A DNA stretch of 64,000 bases, taken from the NCBI GenBank assembly GCA_021107755.1, contig JAIOSF010000022.1:62001-126000 (forward strand). The letters are read 5' to 3'. A program made the translations under genes and the position numbers. Positions 25,160-35,111 of this stretch are shown here, piece by piece. The notes under the pieces are model-generated. The model was not told the DNA's origin. It searched no databases and saw only the letters and a program-made list of their open reading frames with translations. Position 1 is the stretch's first letter. The number at the start of each line of letters is the position of its first letter. Source of the stretch: Arcobacteraceae bacterium. Its GTDB lineage: Bacteria > Campylobacterota > Campylobacteria > Campylobacterales > Arcobacteraceae.

Positions 25160-26758
25160 ATGGTAAAAGTTGTAAATTTAAAGAAATCATTTGGTAACAG
25201 AGTTTTATTTCAAGATATAAACTTATCATTAGACACAGGGAAAAGATATGGTCTAATAGGTGCTAATGGTGCTGGTAAAACAACATTTTTAAAAATGCTT
25301 AGTGGAACTGAAGATATCACAGATGGTGAAGTACAAGTACAAAGTGGAAAAAAAGTAGGAGTATTAAGTCAAAATCAATACGCTTATGAAGATTTTACCC
25401 TTGCTGATGCTGTTTTATATGGAAATAAAAGACTATATGATGCAATAAAAGAGAAAGAAAAATTGTATATGGAAGAGTATACTGATGCAATTGGTGAAAG
25501 ATTAGGTGAGTTGGAGATGATAAGTGTAGAGGAAGATCCAACTTATGAGTATGATGTTAAAATTACAAAAATACTTGAATCACTTGGATTTCCAGCAGAA
25601 CAACACACTGATCTTATGAGTACAATAGCTGGTGGAGATAAGTTTAAAGTTTTACTTGCACAAGTATTATTTCCAAAACCTGATGTATTATTTTTAGATG
25701 AGCCTACAAATAACCTTGATATGGCAACTATCTCTTGGCTAGAAAACCAACTACAACACCATGAGGGAACTATGGTAGTTATCTCACATGATAGACACTT
25801 TTTAAATGCTGTTTGTACACACATACTTGATGTTGATTTTAAAAAGATTAGAGAGTTTACAGGAAACTATGATGATTGGTATATAGCTTCAACTGTATTA
25901 TCTAAACAAGCAGATGCACAAAGAGATAAAAAACTTAAAGAGAAAGCAGAACTTGAAGCCTTTGTTGCAAGATTTAGTGCCAATGCTTCAAAAGCAAAAC
26001 AAGCAACTTCTAGACAAAAACAACTTGATAAAATAGATATTGAAGCTATTCAAGTAAGTTCAAGAAGAGACCCATCAATTGTATTTAAACAAGAAAAACC
26101 TATTTCAAAAGAGGTTTTAGAGATAAAAGATATTTGTAAATCTTATGATGGTGAAGTTGTATTAAAAGATATTAACTTTATGTTAGAAAAGAAAGATAAA
26201 GTTGCTTTAATTGGTCCAAATGGAGCAGGTAAAACAACTTTGTGTGAGATATTAATGGAAAATATCAAACCTGATAGTGGAGAGGTAAAATGGGGTGCAA
26301 CTGCGCTTATAAGTTATTTTCCACAAAATACAACAGATTTAATCAAAGGTGATATTACACTTTACGATTGGTTAAGAGATTTTGATAGACAAGCTGATAT
26401 TGGTGAGATTAGAAACTGTTTAGGAAGAATGCTTTTTAATGGTGAAGAGCAAGAAAAATCTGTTATGAATTGTTCTGGTGGAGAAAAACACAGAATGATG
26501 CTTAGTAAAATTATGCTTGAGAAGAGAAATTTTTTACTTCTAGATGAACCTACAAACCACCTTGACCTTGAAGCTATTATTGCACTTGGTGAGGCATTAC
26601 TATCATATGAAGGAACAGTTATTTGTGTCTCTCACGATAGAGAATTACTTGATGCATTTGCAAATAGAATCATGGAGATTCAAGAAGATGGTTCTATTGT
26701 CGATTTTGATGGAACTTATGAAGAGTATTTAGAGTTTAAAGCTCAAAACAAAGGATAA
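25160..26758 (+). CDS. ABC-F family ATP-binding protein (YbiT-like)
   Basis: A 532-residue soluble protein with two ABC ATPase domains and no membrane segment. Walker A motifs are GANGAGKTT (about 35) and GPNGAGKTT (about 354). Signature-like motifs are AGGDKFK and CSGGEKHRM. Walker B motifs are LFLDEPTNNLD and LLLDEPTNHLD. The linker between the domains is rich in Lys and Ala. ABC-F proteins act on the ribosome to relieve stalling; the length and first-domain AGGDKFK fit the YbiT branch. Confidence 0.9.
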   Translation: MVKVVNLKKSFGNRVLFQDINLSLDTGKRYGLIGANGAGKTTFLKMLSGTEDITDGEVQVQSGKKVGVLSQNQYAYEDFTLADAVLYGNKRLYDAIKEKEKLYMEEYTDAIGERLGELEMISVEEDPTYEYDVKITKILESLGFPAEQHTDLMSTIAGGDKFKVLLAQVLFPKPDVLFLDEPTNNLDMATISWLENQLQHHEGTMVVISHDRHFLNAVCTHILDVDFKKIREFTGNYDDWYIASTVLSKQADAQRDKKLKEKAELEAFVARFSANASKAKQATSRQKQLDKIDIEAIQVSSRRDPSIVFKQEKPISKEVLEIKDICKSYDGEVVLKDINFMLEKKDKVALIGPNGAGKTTLCEILMENIKPDSGEVKWGATALISYFPQNTTDLIKGDITLYDWLRDFDRQADIGEIRNCLGRMLFNGEEQEKSVMNCSGGEKHRMMLSKIMLEKRNFLLLDEPTNHLDLEAIIALGEALLSYEGTVICVSHDRELLDAFANRIMEIQEDGSIVDFDGTYEEYLEFKAQNKG

Positions 26759-26761
26759 ACC

Positions 26762-27058
26762 ATGAACTCGCTTGCTTTCTTTATATCTTTAACACTAGTT
26801 ATTGTCGTTTTTTTAATGAGAAAAAAAATTGTAGAATATCTTTTTGAAGAGCATGATATTTATATTGGAAGCGAGATCATAGTTTATATTACCTCTATCA
26901 TTTTTATTGCTTTAATTTTGATTGGGATGCTTTTTGATGGTACAAAAGAGAGATATAGTGATATAAGTCAAAATTATGATAAAATGAGACCAAAAACAGA
27001 TAACAAGCCTCATAGATACTTTGATATTAACTTTGATTCACTCTTTCCTAAGAATTAA
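26762..27058 (+). CDS. Hypothetical small membrane protein
   Basis: A 98-residue protein with two membrane helices (about 2-18 and 38-60) separated by a short charged loop with EEHDIYIGSE. A polar tail contains YFDINFDSLFPKN. No family is recognised. It starts 3 nt after the ABC-F stop and so belongs to that transcript. Confidence 0.65.
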   Translation: MNSLAFFISLTLVIVVFLMRKKIVEYLFEEHDIYIGSEIIVYITSIIFIALILIGMLFDGTKERYSDISQNYDKMRPKTDNKPHRYFDINFDSLFPKN

Positions 27059-27119
27059 AGACTATTTTAAGTAGGAATTAGGTAATATTCCAAATAATTT
27101 TACACTCAAGGAAATAAAA

Positions 27120-27308
27120 ATGGCAAGAAGATGTATGCTTTCTGGTAAAGGTCCAATGTCTGGAAATAACGTAAGTCACGCGAAAAACAGAACAAGAAGA
27201 AAATTTTTACCGAATTTAAGAACAGTTAGAATATCATTAGAAGATGGTACAACAAGAAAAATCAAAATTTCTGCAAAAGAACTTAGAACTCTTAAAAAGA
27301 ATTCATAA
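27120..27308 (+). CDS. rpmB: Large ribosomal subunit protein bL28
   Basis: A 62-residue basic protein beginning [19 protein letters not shown] and continuing [12 protein letters not shown], the bL28 signature, with the usual length for this phylum. It binds 23S rRNA in the large subunit. A CAAGGAAA site precedes the ATG. Confidence 0.97.
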   Translation: MARRCMLSGKGPMSGNNVSHAKNRTRRKFLPNLRTVRISLEDGTTRKIKISAKELRTLKKNS

Positions 27309-27329
27309 GACAAAAATAAAGATGTTTTT

Positions 27330-28463
27330 ATGAAAACCATAAGAAACATCAAAAAAGCTATTGGCTGGGACTATCGAAGTTCCAAGCCAGAGTTTGACCT
27401 CGACAAAGAGATATACTCTCAATTTAAACACTTTAGACTTCCTTTAATATTATTACAAGTCATTATGATGGTTGGTACCATTGGCTATATGATAATCGAT
27501 GATTTTACAATACTCGATGCAATCTATCAAACAGGTATTACATTTACAACAGTTGGATTTGGAGAAGTTTCTCCTATATCACCTGCTGGAAGATTATTTA
27601 CTATAACACTTATAATATTTGGATTTTTAATATTTACTTTATCTATTACTACGCTTATACAAGTATTAGTAAGAGGTAAATTCCTAGACCTATACAAGGA
27701 GAGAAATATGTTGTATAAAATAGCGCGGCTTCGAAATCACTTCGTAATATTCAATCACAATGAATACACAGTACAACTAGCAGAACAATTTAAACAAAAC
27801 AATATACCTTTTGTTATTGTTGACCCTACTGATGAATTAGAAGAGATAGCTGCTAAGAACAACTATCCTTACTATGTTAAAGAGGAAACATATACAGAAC
27901 GAGCTTTCTTAAAATCACACCTTTCAAGTGCAAAAGGGGTAATATCTCTATCAAAAAACATATCAGATAGTATTACAATTATCGCATCTGTTAGACTCTA
28001 TGAAAAAGAGCTAGGGAGAAAAAATCCTTTTCTTATCATTTGTAATGCAGAATCAAAAAAAGATGTTGAAAGATTAAAAAAACTTGGAGCTAATAAAGTT
28101 GTAGCTCCACCTGAGCTTATGGCAAAAAGGGTAAGTGCTATGGCAATAAGACCAGAAATGGAAAATGTTTTAGAAGAGTTTTTATATAAAAAAGATACCC
28201 CTATTGATATGGAAGAAATTTATATCAATGATGATAGTTGGTTCCTTGACCAAGCAATACAAGATGCTCATTTAAGAGATAAAATAAAAGTAAGTATTAT
28301 AGGGATAACAGAGATGAGTGGAAAGTTTATCCAAACACCAAAAGGAAGTACAAAAGTATCTAAAGGGTGTAAGCTTTTAGTTATAGGAGACCAATCTGGT
28401 ATAGCTAAAGCAAAAATATTAATTAATAGAAAAGAAAAACCAAAGGAATTAATAAATGTTTAG
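27330..28463 (+). CDS. Potassium channel protein with degenerate RCK domain
   Basis: A 377-residue protein with two membrane helices flanking a pore loop. The selectivity filter is TTVGFGE (about residues 72-78). A cytoplasmic TrkA-N-like domain and a TrkA-C-like domain follow. The first RCK strand reads FVIFNHNEYTVQ, lacking the G-x-G-x-x-G nucleotide-binding glycines expected there, so ligand gating may be altered. It overlaps argJ by 8 nt. Confidence 0.85.
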   Translation: MKTIRNIKKAIGWDYRSSKPEFDLDKEIYSQFKHFRLPLILLQVIMMVGTIGYMIIDDFTILDAIYQTGITFTTVGFGEVSPISPAGRLFTITLIIFGFLIFTLSITTLIQVLVRGKFLDLYKERNMLYKIARLRNHFVIFNHNEYTVQLAEQFKQNNIPFVIVDPTDELEEIAAKNNYPYYVKEETYTERAFLKSHLSSAKGVISLSKNISDSITIIASVRLYEKELGRKNPFLIICNAESKKDVERLKKLGANKVVAPPELMAKRVSAMAIRPEMENVLEEFLYKKDTPIDMEEIYINDDSWFLDQAIQDAHLRDKIKVSIIGITEMSGKFIQTPKGSTKVSKGCKLLVIGDQSGIAKAKILINRKEKPKELINV

Positions 28464-29646
28464 TATATTTCCTATAAAGGGTACTATAAGTGATATAGAT
28501 GGATTTTATTGTAACGGTATAAGTGCAGGTCTTAAAGCAAATAATAAACTGGATATGGGATTTATCTATAGTGATAGTTTATGTGAAATTGAAGCTGTAT
28601 TTACCCAAAATAACTTTAAAGCAGCACCATTACGACACTATATGCAATATGATAAAAATTTTAAAACAAATTTTGTGCTTATTAATTCTAAAAATGCAAA
28701 TGCTATGACAGGAGATCAAGGTATTGAAGATATTAATGAACTCTTTTCATCAATAAAAGAAAAATTTCCTTCTATTGAAAACCCAATTATGAGTAGTACA
28801 GGTGTTATAGGGGTAAGAATACCTCAAGAAAAAATTCTCAATGGTGCATTAAGTTTTGATTTAATGGAAAAAAATGGAGAAAATCTAAGTCAGGCTATTA
28901 TGACAACAGATGGGTATCCTAAAACTACCTATTATGAAGTAAAACTTGAAGATGGTACAAGCTTTAAAATAGGAGCCATTGCAAAAGGTGCGGGGATGAT
29001 AAATCCAAATCTTGCAACAATGCTTTGTTTTATTTGTACAGATGCAGCTATACCAAAAGCTCATATGAAAGAGCTTCTGCTCCTAAATAGTAAAACTACT
29101 TTTAATGCAATTAGTGTTGATGGTGATACTTCTACAAATGATACTGTATTACTCCTATCAAATGGCAAGTCTAACTCTTATGATAAAGTTGCTTTTAGTG
29201 AAGCTTTACGACTTGTGATGCATGATATGGCTATGTTAATGGTTGCTGATGGTGAAGGTGCTAAAAAAGCAGTTGCATTTGAAGTTAATGGAGCAAAAGA
29301 TGATGAGGAAGCAGAAGTTATCGCAAAAGCATTATCAAATTCACTTTTAGTCAAAACTGCCCTTTTTGGGGAAGATCCAAATTGGGGAAGAATTGCTTCT
29401 ACAATTGGTGCTAGTGGTATGGCTTGTGATGAAACAAAACTTACTATTACATTTGGAGATATTACAGTCTATAATCAAGGTGAAATACTATTTACAACAG
29501 AACTGGAAAAAGAAGCAGCACAAGTTTTAAAAGGAAAAAGTTTTAAAATCACTTGTGATATAGGAATTGCTAATGGTTCTTTTACTGCTTGGGGTTGTGA
29601 CCTTGGGTACGAGTATGTAAAAATTAATGCCGACTATCGAACTTAA
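28456..29646 (+). CDS. argJ: Bifunctional glutamate N-acetyltransferase / amino-acid acetyltransferase
   Basis: A 396-residue ArgJ. It moves the acetyl group from N-acetylornithine to glutamate in the cyclic arginine pathway. The self-cleavage and nucleophile motif is NPNLATML (Thr near residue 190). Other landmarks are INSKNANAMTG, STGVIG, MTTDGYPK and GEDPNWGRI. Its start lies inside the channel gene, so translation is coupled. The short N-acetylglutamate synthase gene at 33529 belongs to the same pathway. Confidence 0.95.
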   Translation: MFSIFPIKGTISDIDGFYCNGISAGLKANNKLDMGFIYSDSLCEIEAVFTQNNFKAAPLRHYMQYDKNFKTNFVLINSKNANAMTGDQGIEDINELFSSIKEKFPSIENPIMSSTGVIGVRIPQEKILNGALSFDLMEKNGENLSQAIMTTDGYPKTTYYEVKLEDGTSFKIGAIAKGAGMINPNLATMLCFICTDAAIPKAHMKELLLLNSKTTFNAISVDGDTSTNDTVLLLSNGKSNSYDKVAFSEALRLVMHDMAMLMVADGEGAKKAVAFEVNGAKDDEEAEVIAKALSNSLLVKTALFGEDPNWGRIASTIGASGMACDETKLTITFGDITVYNQGEILFTTELEKEAAQVLKGKSFKITCDIGIANGSFTAWGCDLGYEYVKINADYRT

Positions 29647-29657
29647 GTTACAACTAA

Positions 29658-30023
29658 ATGCAAAGAGAAATAAATGACAAAACAATACGATTAAGATATA
29701 TTAGAGTTCTAGAAAAATTCAATACTAAAACTATTTCACTTTTAAAGTATGATAATTTTGATCTAGAACTTTTTAAAAAAGCTACTTTAAAAGCATATGA
29801 AGAGCTTAAAAAAGCAAAAACTTGTGAACTATACAGTGAGTATCCAGTTGCTGTTAAAAACCTCGCACAAACAATTCTTAATACTCTTGATGAACATTCA
29901 AAAGATTTTGAAAATGAAAAAGCACTTATACTTAAACAATCAAATCTCTTAGAAAAACTCAAAAACAATAATCGGTATAAAAAAGATAAGCATAAGAAGA
30001 AAAAATTTAATGATGGATACTAA
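29658..30023 (+). CDS. Hypothetical protein upstream of recD2
   Basis: A 121-residue, mostly helical protein with a strongly basic end (YKKDKHKKKKFNDG). No membrane segments and no recognised family. The last 14 nt overlap the recD2 frame, so it is cotranscribed and probably coupled with the helicase; a nucleic-acid-related role would be only a guess. Confidence 0.65.
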   Translation: MQREINDKTIRLRYIRVLEKFNTKTISLLKYDNFDLELFKKATLKAYEELKKAKTCELYSEYPVAVKNLAQTILNTLDEHSKDFENEKALILKQSNLLEKLKNNNRYKKDKHKKKKFNDGY

Positions 30024-32307
30024 CGAATCTTTTAAATTATCGGGAACTCTCAAAAAAATACTTTTCTATAATCAAGAAAACAACTATTATATTGCCGTGT
30101 TAGAAAATGATCAAAAGATTTGTGGACAATACTTTGATACAGATTTAGAAAAACTTGTAGGAAGTGAAGTTATAATCACTGGTCGTTGGAATACTCATAA
30201 AAAATATGGTGTTCAGTTTGTATTTACCTCCCTTGAGCTCAAAGAAGCGGAGATATATTTCTTTTTAACAAAAATAGTTAAAGGTATCTCAAAAAAACTA
30301 GCTCTTGAATTGACACAAAAATATGATGATGAAGAGTTATGTGAAATCTTAGATAATACCCCTGCTAAACTTTTAGAGATAAAAGGGATAAAAGAGAAAA
30401 AACTTACCCAAATAGTCACTTCATGGAATAAATTTAAACACCTCCGTGAACTAGGAAGTTTCTTAGCACAATTTGGTGTAAGTAGTAGTTTTATTAATAA
30501 AATATATCAACACTTTGAAAATGTTGATAATCTAATAGAGAGAATAAAAGAAAACCCATATATGCTTACTTCAATAAAAGGTATTGGATTTAAAAGAGCA
30601 GATGAGATAGGGACAAAACTAGGAATTGATAAAGAGAGCTCTTTTAGAATCACAGCTTGTATGAACTATACATTAAAAGAGTTTTGTGAAGCAAATGGAA
30701 ATAGTTCTATAGGAAAAGAACAGCTTTTTTCTCTTATGAATGATGCATTACATTTTAAAGAGAAAGATACTTTATATGAAAATGCATTGATAAACCTTGT
30801 AGCTAAAGAGGAGATAAATGAAACTATAAAAGATAGGTTTGCACCAAATATCTACTTTCGATGTGAAACAAAAATTTTAGAAATTTTAAAAAATAGAAAA
30901 GAGTACAATAGAGATAAAAAAATAATTAAAGATTTTGATACTTATATTACTAAAAAACAAGAAACCTTAGGATTTACCTTAAGTAGCGAGCAACAAAAAG
31001 CTGTAAGTTTAATCAATGTTGGGGAAAATACTATTTTACTTATAGGATATGCAGGGACTGGTAAATCAACCTCTAGTCGTGCAATACTTGAACTTCTTGA
31101 AGAGATAGTAAGTTATGATGATATCCATTGTATGGCACTTAGTGGTATTGCAGCTCAAAGAATCTCTGATACTACAGGATACAAAAGTAGTACCATACAA
31201 TCATCACTAGTAAAAATAGAAAATAGTGATAAAGATTATTTTGATTACAAAGTAATACTCATAGATGAGTCAAGTATGGTTAATAGTGTTACATTTTATA
31301 AAATATTATCAAGAATTGATCCCGATACTATTTTAATAATAGTTGGAGATGATGGGCAACTTCCAGCTATTGGAGCAGGAGATATTTTAAGAGATGCTAT
31401 TAAGTATGAGTTAGCACCTATTTGTAAACTCACAAAAATATATAGACAAAATGAACATCAAGCAATAGCAGTGATTGCAAATGAGATACGATGTGGAAAA
31501 GTACCTAAGTATAAAGAGGAGTATGAAGATTTTAAATTTATCGATGTTTCGATCCCAAACTATTATGTACAAAAAGCAGTTTTAAGTGACTATGAGATAA
31601 ATAACTTACGAAATGAAAATAATATTAATATTCTACATACTATTTTAAATACAGCTTCAAATTTTATAGAACCTATGTATAAGTTTATTCAAGAGAAACA
31701 AATCGATAAATTTCTTACACTCTTTCAAGTAATCACCCCTATAAAAGGTGGACCTCTTGGTGTTGAAAATCTAAATATAAATCTACAAAAACTTATTAAC
31801 AATACTAAAAATAATGGTATTCAAACAAAAACTTATGAGTATAAACTAGCAGATAAAGTTATCCATATAAAAAATGAAAATATGAAATCGCAAACAATGA
31901 AAACATATAAAAATGGCTCAACTGAATATATTGAAAAACGGGTTTTTAATGGACAACTAGGGATGGTAATAAAAATCGATCATGAGAATAAAAAACTCTT
32001 AGTACTTTATCCAACTGATGATATGGTAGTATTTTATGATTTTGATACACTTGATAGTTTAATCTCTTTAGCTTATTGTTTAACCATTCATAAAACACAA
32101 GGTATGGAGTATGAAAATGCACTTATACCTATGAGCTTTAGCCACTTTATTATGCACAATACAAAACTACTTTATACGGCAATTACCAGAGCTAAAAGTA
32201 TGTGTTATGTAATAGGAGAAGATGAGGCTTTTACAAGTGCTTGTAAGAAGTTAGAGATAACAAACCGCCAAACTGTTATTGATGATTTATTATTTAAAAA
32301 GAGCTAA
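30010..32307 (+). CDS. recD2: RecD2-like ATP-dependent DNA helicase
   Basis: A 765-residue superfamily 1B helicase. The N-terminal OB-like domain contains KYGVQFVFTSLEL. Helix-hairpin-helix segments follow (KGISKKLALEL, IKGIGFKRADEIG). The motor has Walker A GYAGTGKST near 345, Walker B LIDESSM, GDDGQLPAIGAGD, RQNE, and a C-terminal TIHKTQGMEY with ALIP and YTAITRAK. RecD2 proteins unwind DNA 5' to 3' without RecBC. A second ATG one codon later is an equal start. Confidence 0.9.
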   Translation: MMDTNESFKLSGTLKKILFYNQENNYYIAVLENDQKICGQYFDTDLEKLVGSEVIITGRWNTHKKYGVQFVFTSLELKEAEIYFFLTKIVKGISKKLALELTQKYDDEELCEILDNTPAKLLEIKGIKEKKLTQIVTSWNKFKHLRELGSFLAQFGVSSSFINKIYQHFENVDNLIERIKENPYMLTSIKGIGFKRADEIGTKLGIDKESSFRITACMNYTLKEFCEANGNSSIGKEQLFSLMNDALHFKEKDTLYENALINLVAKEEINETIKDRFAPNIYFRCETKILEILKNRKEYNRDKKIIKDFDTYITKKQETLGFTLSSEQQKAVSLINVGENTILLIGYAGTGKSTSSRAILELLEEIVSYDDIHCMALSGIAAQRISDTTGYKSSTIQSSLVKIENSDKDYFDYKVILIDESSMVNSVTFYKILSRIDPDTILIIVGDDGQLPAIGAGDILRDAIKYELAPICKLTKIYRQNEHQAIAVIANEIRCGKVPKYKEEYEDFKFIDVSIPNYYVQKAVLSDYEINNLRNENNINILHTILNTASNFIEPMYKFIQEKQIDKFLTLFQVITPIKGGPLGVENLNINLQKLINNTKNNGIQTKTYEYKLADKVIHIKNENMKSQTMKTYKNGSTEYIEKRVFNGQLGMVIKIDHENKKLLVLYPTDDMVVFYDFDTLDSLISLAYCLTIHKTQGMEYENALIPMSFSHFIMHNTKLLYTAITRAKSMCYVIGEDEAFTSACKKLEITNRQTVIDDLLFKKS

Positions 32308-32308
32308 A

Positions 32309-33478
32309 CTACTCTCTTTCGTGAAGTATTCTATCCAACAATGCAAACACCTCATTACTTGCTTCTTCCATCTCTGTAAAAGAATTTAATAAAGCATCAT
32401 AGTCTAATTGTTCTTTTTTAATCTCATCAAATACATGATGTGTACCATTGTGTACTTTAGAATGAGGAATATCAAGTTTTGAATAACTTGGAGTGTTTGC
32501 AAAATATCTTTTTCCTAAACCTTCATTATACCATTTTCCCAGTCTACAGTTTTTATGATCAACAAATGCAAATGCGGGTTCTTTATTTGCTACAGAAAGA
32601 TATGTATTTACTTTCCATATAACATGATCAAGTTTTGCTAAACTCATAAATATTCTATCAGTGATATGTTCAAGACCTGCAAAAGTATCTTTTGAAGTTA
32701 CCATTACATCATTTATGTTTTTAGAATACGATATGGTTTCATTAGATATTGCATCTATAGCTTTTGTCATAACTGCAAACTTTTTATTCGTTTGCTCAAC
32801 ACTATCTTGTATAGAGTTTACCACATTAGTAATCTGTCGAGCTGCTTCTGCACTTCTTGTTGCTAAGTTTCTAACCTCTTGTGCAACAACAGCAAATCCT
32901 TTCCCAGCTTCACCCGCAGTTGCAGCTTCAACAGCAGCATTTAAACTTAAAATATTTGTTTGAAAAGATATTTGATCAATTGTAACAACAGCATCTGCAA
33001 TATCAGATGCTTTTGTATTTAATTCAGTTACTACACTATTAATATCTGTAGCATTATTATTTAATGAAGCAATATCATTTACTATTATGTTTAATTTATC
33101 TTTTGAATCTTCATAAGTGCCATTTATCTTATATGATTCACTTAAATTTGTTCTAGCTAACTCAGTTGACTCTGAAATATTTGCTTGTATATCTAATAAT
33201 CCTTTTTTAAGGTTATCATTTTGATATTTGAAAAGTTCTTTAACTTTTTCATCATTTGTATCGAAAGAAATTTCTTGTCTATTTTCTTTTAAATATTCAA
33301 TCTCTTCTTTTAATTTCTTCACTTCATCAACTAATAGTTTATTACTTTTTTCACTATTGAGTAGTTTTTGATTTAAAGAGTTTAACTCTTCTGATAATTT
33401 ACTTTTTTCTTCATTTAAATTCACTATTTGGTTTTTAGAAGATTCTAATTCTTGTTTTAATCCATTATTAAAAAACAT
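32309..33478 (-). CDS. Cytoplasmic methyl-accepting chemotaxis protein with zinc-binding CZB domain
   Basis: A 389-residue protein with no membrane helix. A long N-terminal coiled coil (residues 1-80) leads into a chemoreceptor signalling hairpin whose tip reads [19 protein letters not shown] and [18 protein letters not shown]. The C-terminal CZB domain has zinc-ligand residues in [11 protein letters not shown] and in [17 protein letters not shown] receptors sense zinc or oxidants such as hypochlorite. It probably signals to CheA from the cytoplasm. It converges on recD2. Confidence 0.93.
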   Translation of the reverse strand: MFFNNGLKQELESSKNQIVNLNEEKSKLSEELNSLNQKLLNSEKSNKLLVDEVKKLKEEIEYLKENRQEISFDTNDEKVKELFKYQNDNLKKGLLDIQANISESTELARTNLSESYKINGTYEDSKDKLNIIVNDIASLNNNATDINSVVTELNTKASDIADAVVTIDQISFQTNILSLNAAVEAATAGEAGKGFAVVAQEVRNLATRSAEAARQITNVVNSIQDSVEQTNKKFAVMTKAIDAISNETISYSKNINDVMVTSKDTFAGLEHITDRIFMSLAKLDHVIWKVNTYLSVANKEPAFAFVDHKNCRLGKWYNEGLGKRYFANTPSYSKLDIPHSKVHNGTHHVFDEIKKEQLDYDALLNSFTEMEEASNEVFALLDRILHERE

Positions 33479-33489
33479 TTTTGATATCC

Positions 33490-33517
33490 TTGATAATTCA
33501 TAATATCAATAATTATA
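33490..33517 (-). promoter_or_regulatory. Promoter and dyad upstream of the CZB chemoreceptor gene
   Basis: On the minus strand TATAAT (33512-33517) sits 34 nt before the start codon. Directly after it is the dyad TTGATA-N8-TATCAA (33490-33509), which could be an operator or a leader hairpin covering the transcription start. Confidence 0.45.
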
Positions 33518-33528
33518 CAACAAATAGT

Positions 33529-33993
33529 TTAAATATCTAATACTAAAGAAACCTCGTCACATACAGGGAAATGCTTACATTTAATACAATCTGCCCATAT
33601 TTTTGTCTCAGGAATACTCTCTTTTGGAATTTCTACAAAATCAAAAAATTCAAAAAGCTGTTTTTTGTAAGTTAAAACTAATAATCTTTTTAACTGTAAA
33701 AACTTTGCCTCATTTATTGCTCTTTGGATAAGTTCTTTGGCAATTCCATGATTACGATAATTTTCTTTTACAACTAAACTTCTAATCTCAGCTAGCTCTA
33801 TTGTATGTATGTGAAGAGCTATAAAACCGACAGTTTCATCGCCATCATTTACTGCTGTATAAGAACGAATTGTTGTTGCCATCTCATTATAATTTCTATC
33901 TAGTATGTTACCATTTTCTACATCTGGGGCAACAAGTTTTTGCATTTTTTCAATATCTAATACATTTGGCTTAAAAAAATTAAATTTATTCAT
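33529..33993 (-). CDS. N-acetylglutamate synthase, short GNAT type
   Basis: A 154-residue acetyltransferase. The GNAT acetyl-CoA motif is VVKENYRNHGIAKELI. The C-terminal tail ETKIWADCIKCKHFPVCDE, with its W-x-D-C-x2-C-x-x-F-P-x-C pattern, marks the short stand-alone N-acetylglutamate synthases used for arginine synthesis where classical ArgA is absent. It follows ysxC by 3 nt. Regulation by arginine cannot be judged. Confidence 0.8.
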   Translation of the reverse strand: MNKFNFFKPNVLDIEKMQKLVAPDVENGNILDRNYNEMATTIRSYTAVNDGDETVGFIALHIHTIELAEIRSLVVKENYRNHGIAKELIQRAINEAKFLQLKRLLVLTYKKQLFEFFDFVEIPKESIPETKIWADCIKCKHFPVCDEVSLVLDI

Positions 33994-33996
33994 ACC

Positions 33997-34614
33997 CTAC
34001 TCTCCAAATAAATAATTAGCAATTCTTTTTTCTAAAGCTTGCATACCTTTATTTTTTAGATTACTTATAAAAATTCCATCTGGATATTCTCTCTGTAATT
34101 TTTGTAACTCTGTTTGTTTAAGCTTATCAATTTTTGTAAAAGCGTTGATAATAATCTGATCACCTCTTTTTATATGATTTAGAAATTCATCAACACTTTT
34201 ATCAATATCTAATGTTGAGTGTCTTGCATCTATAAGATGTACAAAAATTTGTAATGATGCTCGTTGTTCTAAAAAATCTGTTAAATTTTGATGCCAATTC
34301 TTTTTTAAAGATTTTGAAACTTTGGCATAACCAAAACCTGGTAAATCAACAAATCGAGCATAATAATTTTTCACTTCGTTCTCTTCATTATAATCTTTAA
34401 ATGTAATATCAAAATAATTAATAAGTTGTGTTTTACCTGGTGTTGAAGATGATTTAGCAAGCGTCTTTCTTTTTGTTAAAGAGTTCAAAAGTGAACTTTT
34501 CCCAACATTACTTCTTCCTAAAAAAGCTATCTCTGCTTTATCTGGTGGAGGTGAATCATCTAATCTTTGTGCTGAAGTTGCAAAAGTCGCATCAACTATT
34601 CTTAACTCTTTCAC
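33997..34614 (-). CDS. ysxC: Ribosome biogenesis GTP-binding protein YsxC/EngB
   Basis: A 205-residue GTPase with G1 GRSNVGKSS (about 34-42), G2 SSTPGKT, G3 DLPGFG and G4 TKIDK. It helps assemble the large ribosomal subunit and is usually essential. Its start overlaps the lptA stop by 4 nt, placing it at the distal part of the hisB-kdsC-lptC-lptA operon. Confidence 0.95.
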   Translation of the reverse strand: MKELRIVDATFATSAQRLDDSPPPDKAEIAFLGRSNVGKSSLLNSLTKRKTLAKSSSTPGKTQLINYFDITFKDYNEENEVKNYYARFVDLPGFGYAKVSKSLKKNWHQNLTDFLEQRASLQIFVHLIDARHSTLDIDKSVDEFLNHIKRGDQIIINAFTKIDKLKQTELQKLQREYPDGIFISNLKNKGMQALEKRIANYLFGE

Positions 34615-35111
34615 TTTTGTTCCTTCTTTTCTTCAATTTTAAGTCTAAATTTAACAGGTTTATTTGCATCACCATCTATCTTTGTATGTCCTGTTTTTTC
34701 ATCAATATAGATTTTGTTTGCACTTACTTTTTTTCCCTCTTTTGTATCTTCTAAATAACCATTTCCTATTATAATATATTTTAATTCATCTGGGTAATAC
34801 AATACTGTATCACCTTTTCCTTTTAAGATATTTTCGGCAGTATGAATTGTAAAATGAACATTACCCGTTGCTTTATAATCTTTTGGTACTTGTTTTTTTG
34901 GATTATCTTTTGATGGAACTGTGTTAATAACGAGTTTTTTACAAAGCAATATATCTTTGTTCTTCGTCATCTTGACATCCCCTTTAAATATCATAAGTTG
35001 CTTCTCTTCATCTGCTTCAAAAAAAGATGCATCTATATTTAAATATGTTTCCTCTGCATTTAAAAAATTAAAACTTATTATTAAAAATAATATACCGAAT
35101 AATTTATTCAT
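34611..35111 (-). CDS. lptA: Lipopolysaccharide transport periplasmic protein LptA
   Basis: A 166-residue periplasmic protein with a signal peptide (LFGILFLIISFNFLNA). A beta-jellyroll OstA-like domain follows (FKGDVKMTKNKDILLCKKLVI, YKATGNVHF, and GNGYLED). It bridges LptC to the outer-membrane LptDE complex. Its start overlaps lptC and its stop overlaps ysxC, so translation is coupled on both sides. Confidence 0.88.
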   Translation of the reverse strand: MNKLFGILFLIISFNFLNAEETYLNIDASFFEADEEKQLMIFKGDVKMTKNKDILLCKKLVINTVPSKDNPKKQVPKDYKATGNVHFTIHTAENILKGKGDTVLYYPDELKYIIIGNGYLEDTKEGKKVSANKIYIDEKTGHTKIDGDANKPVKFRLKIEEKKEQK

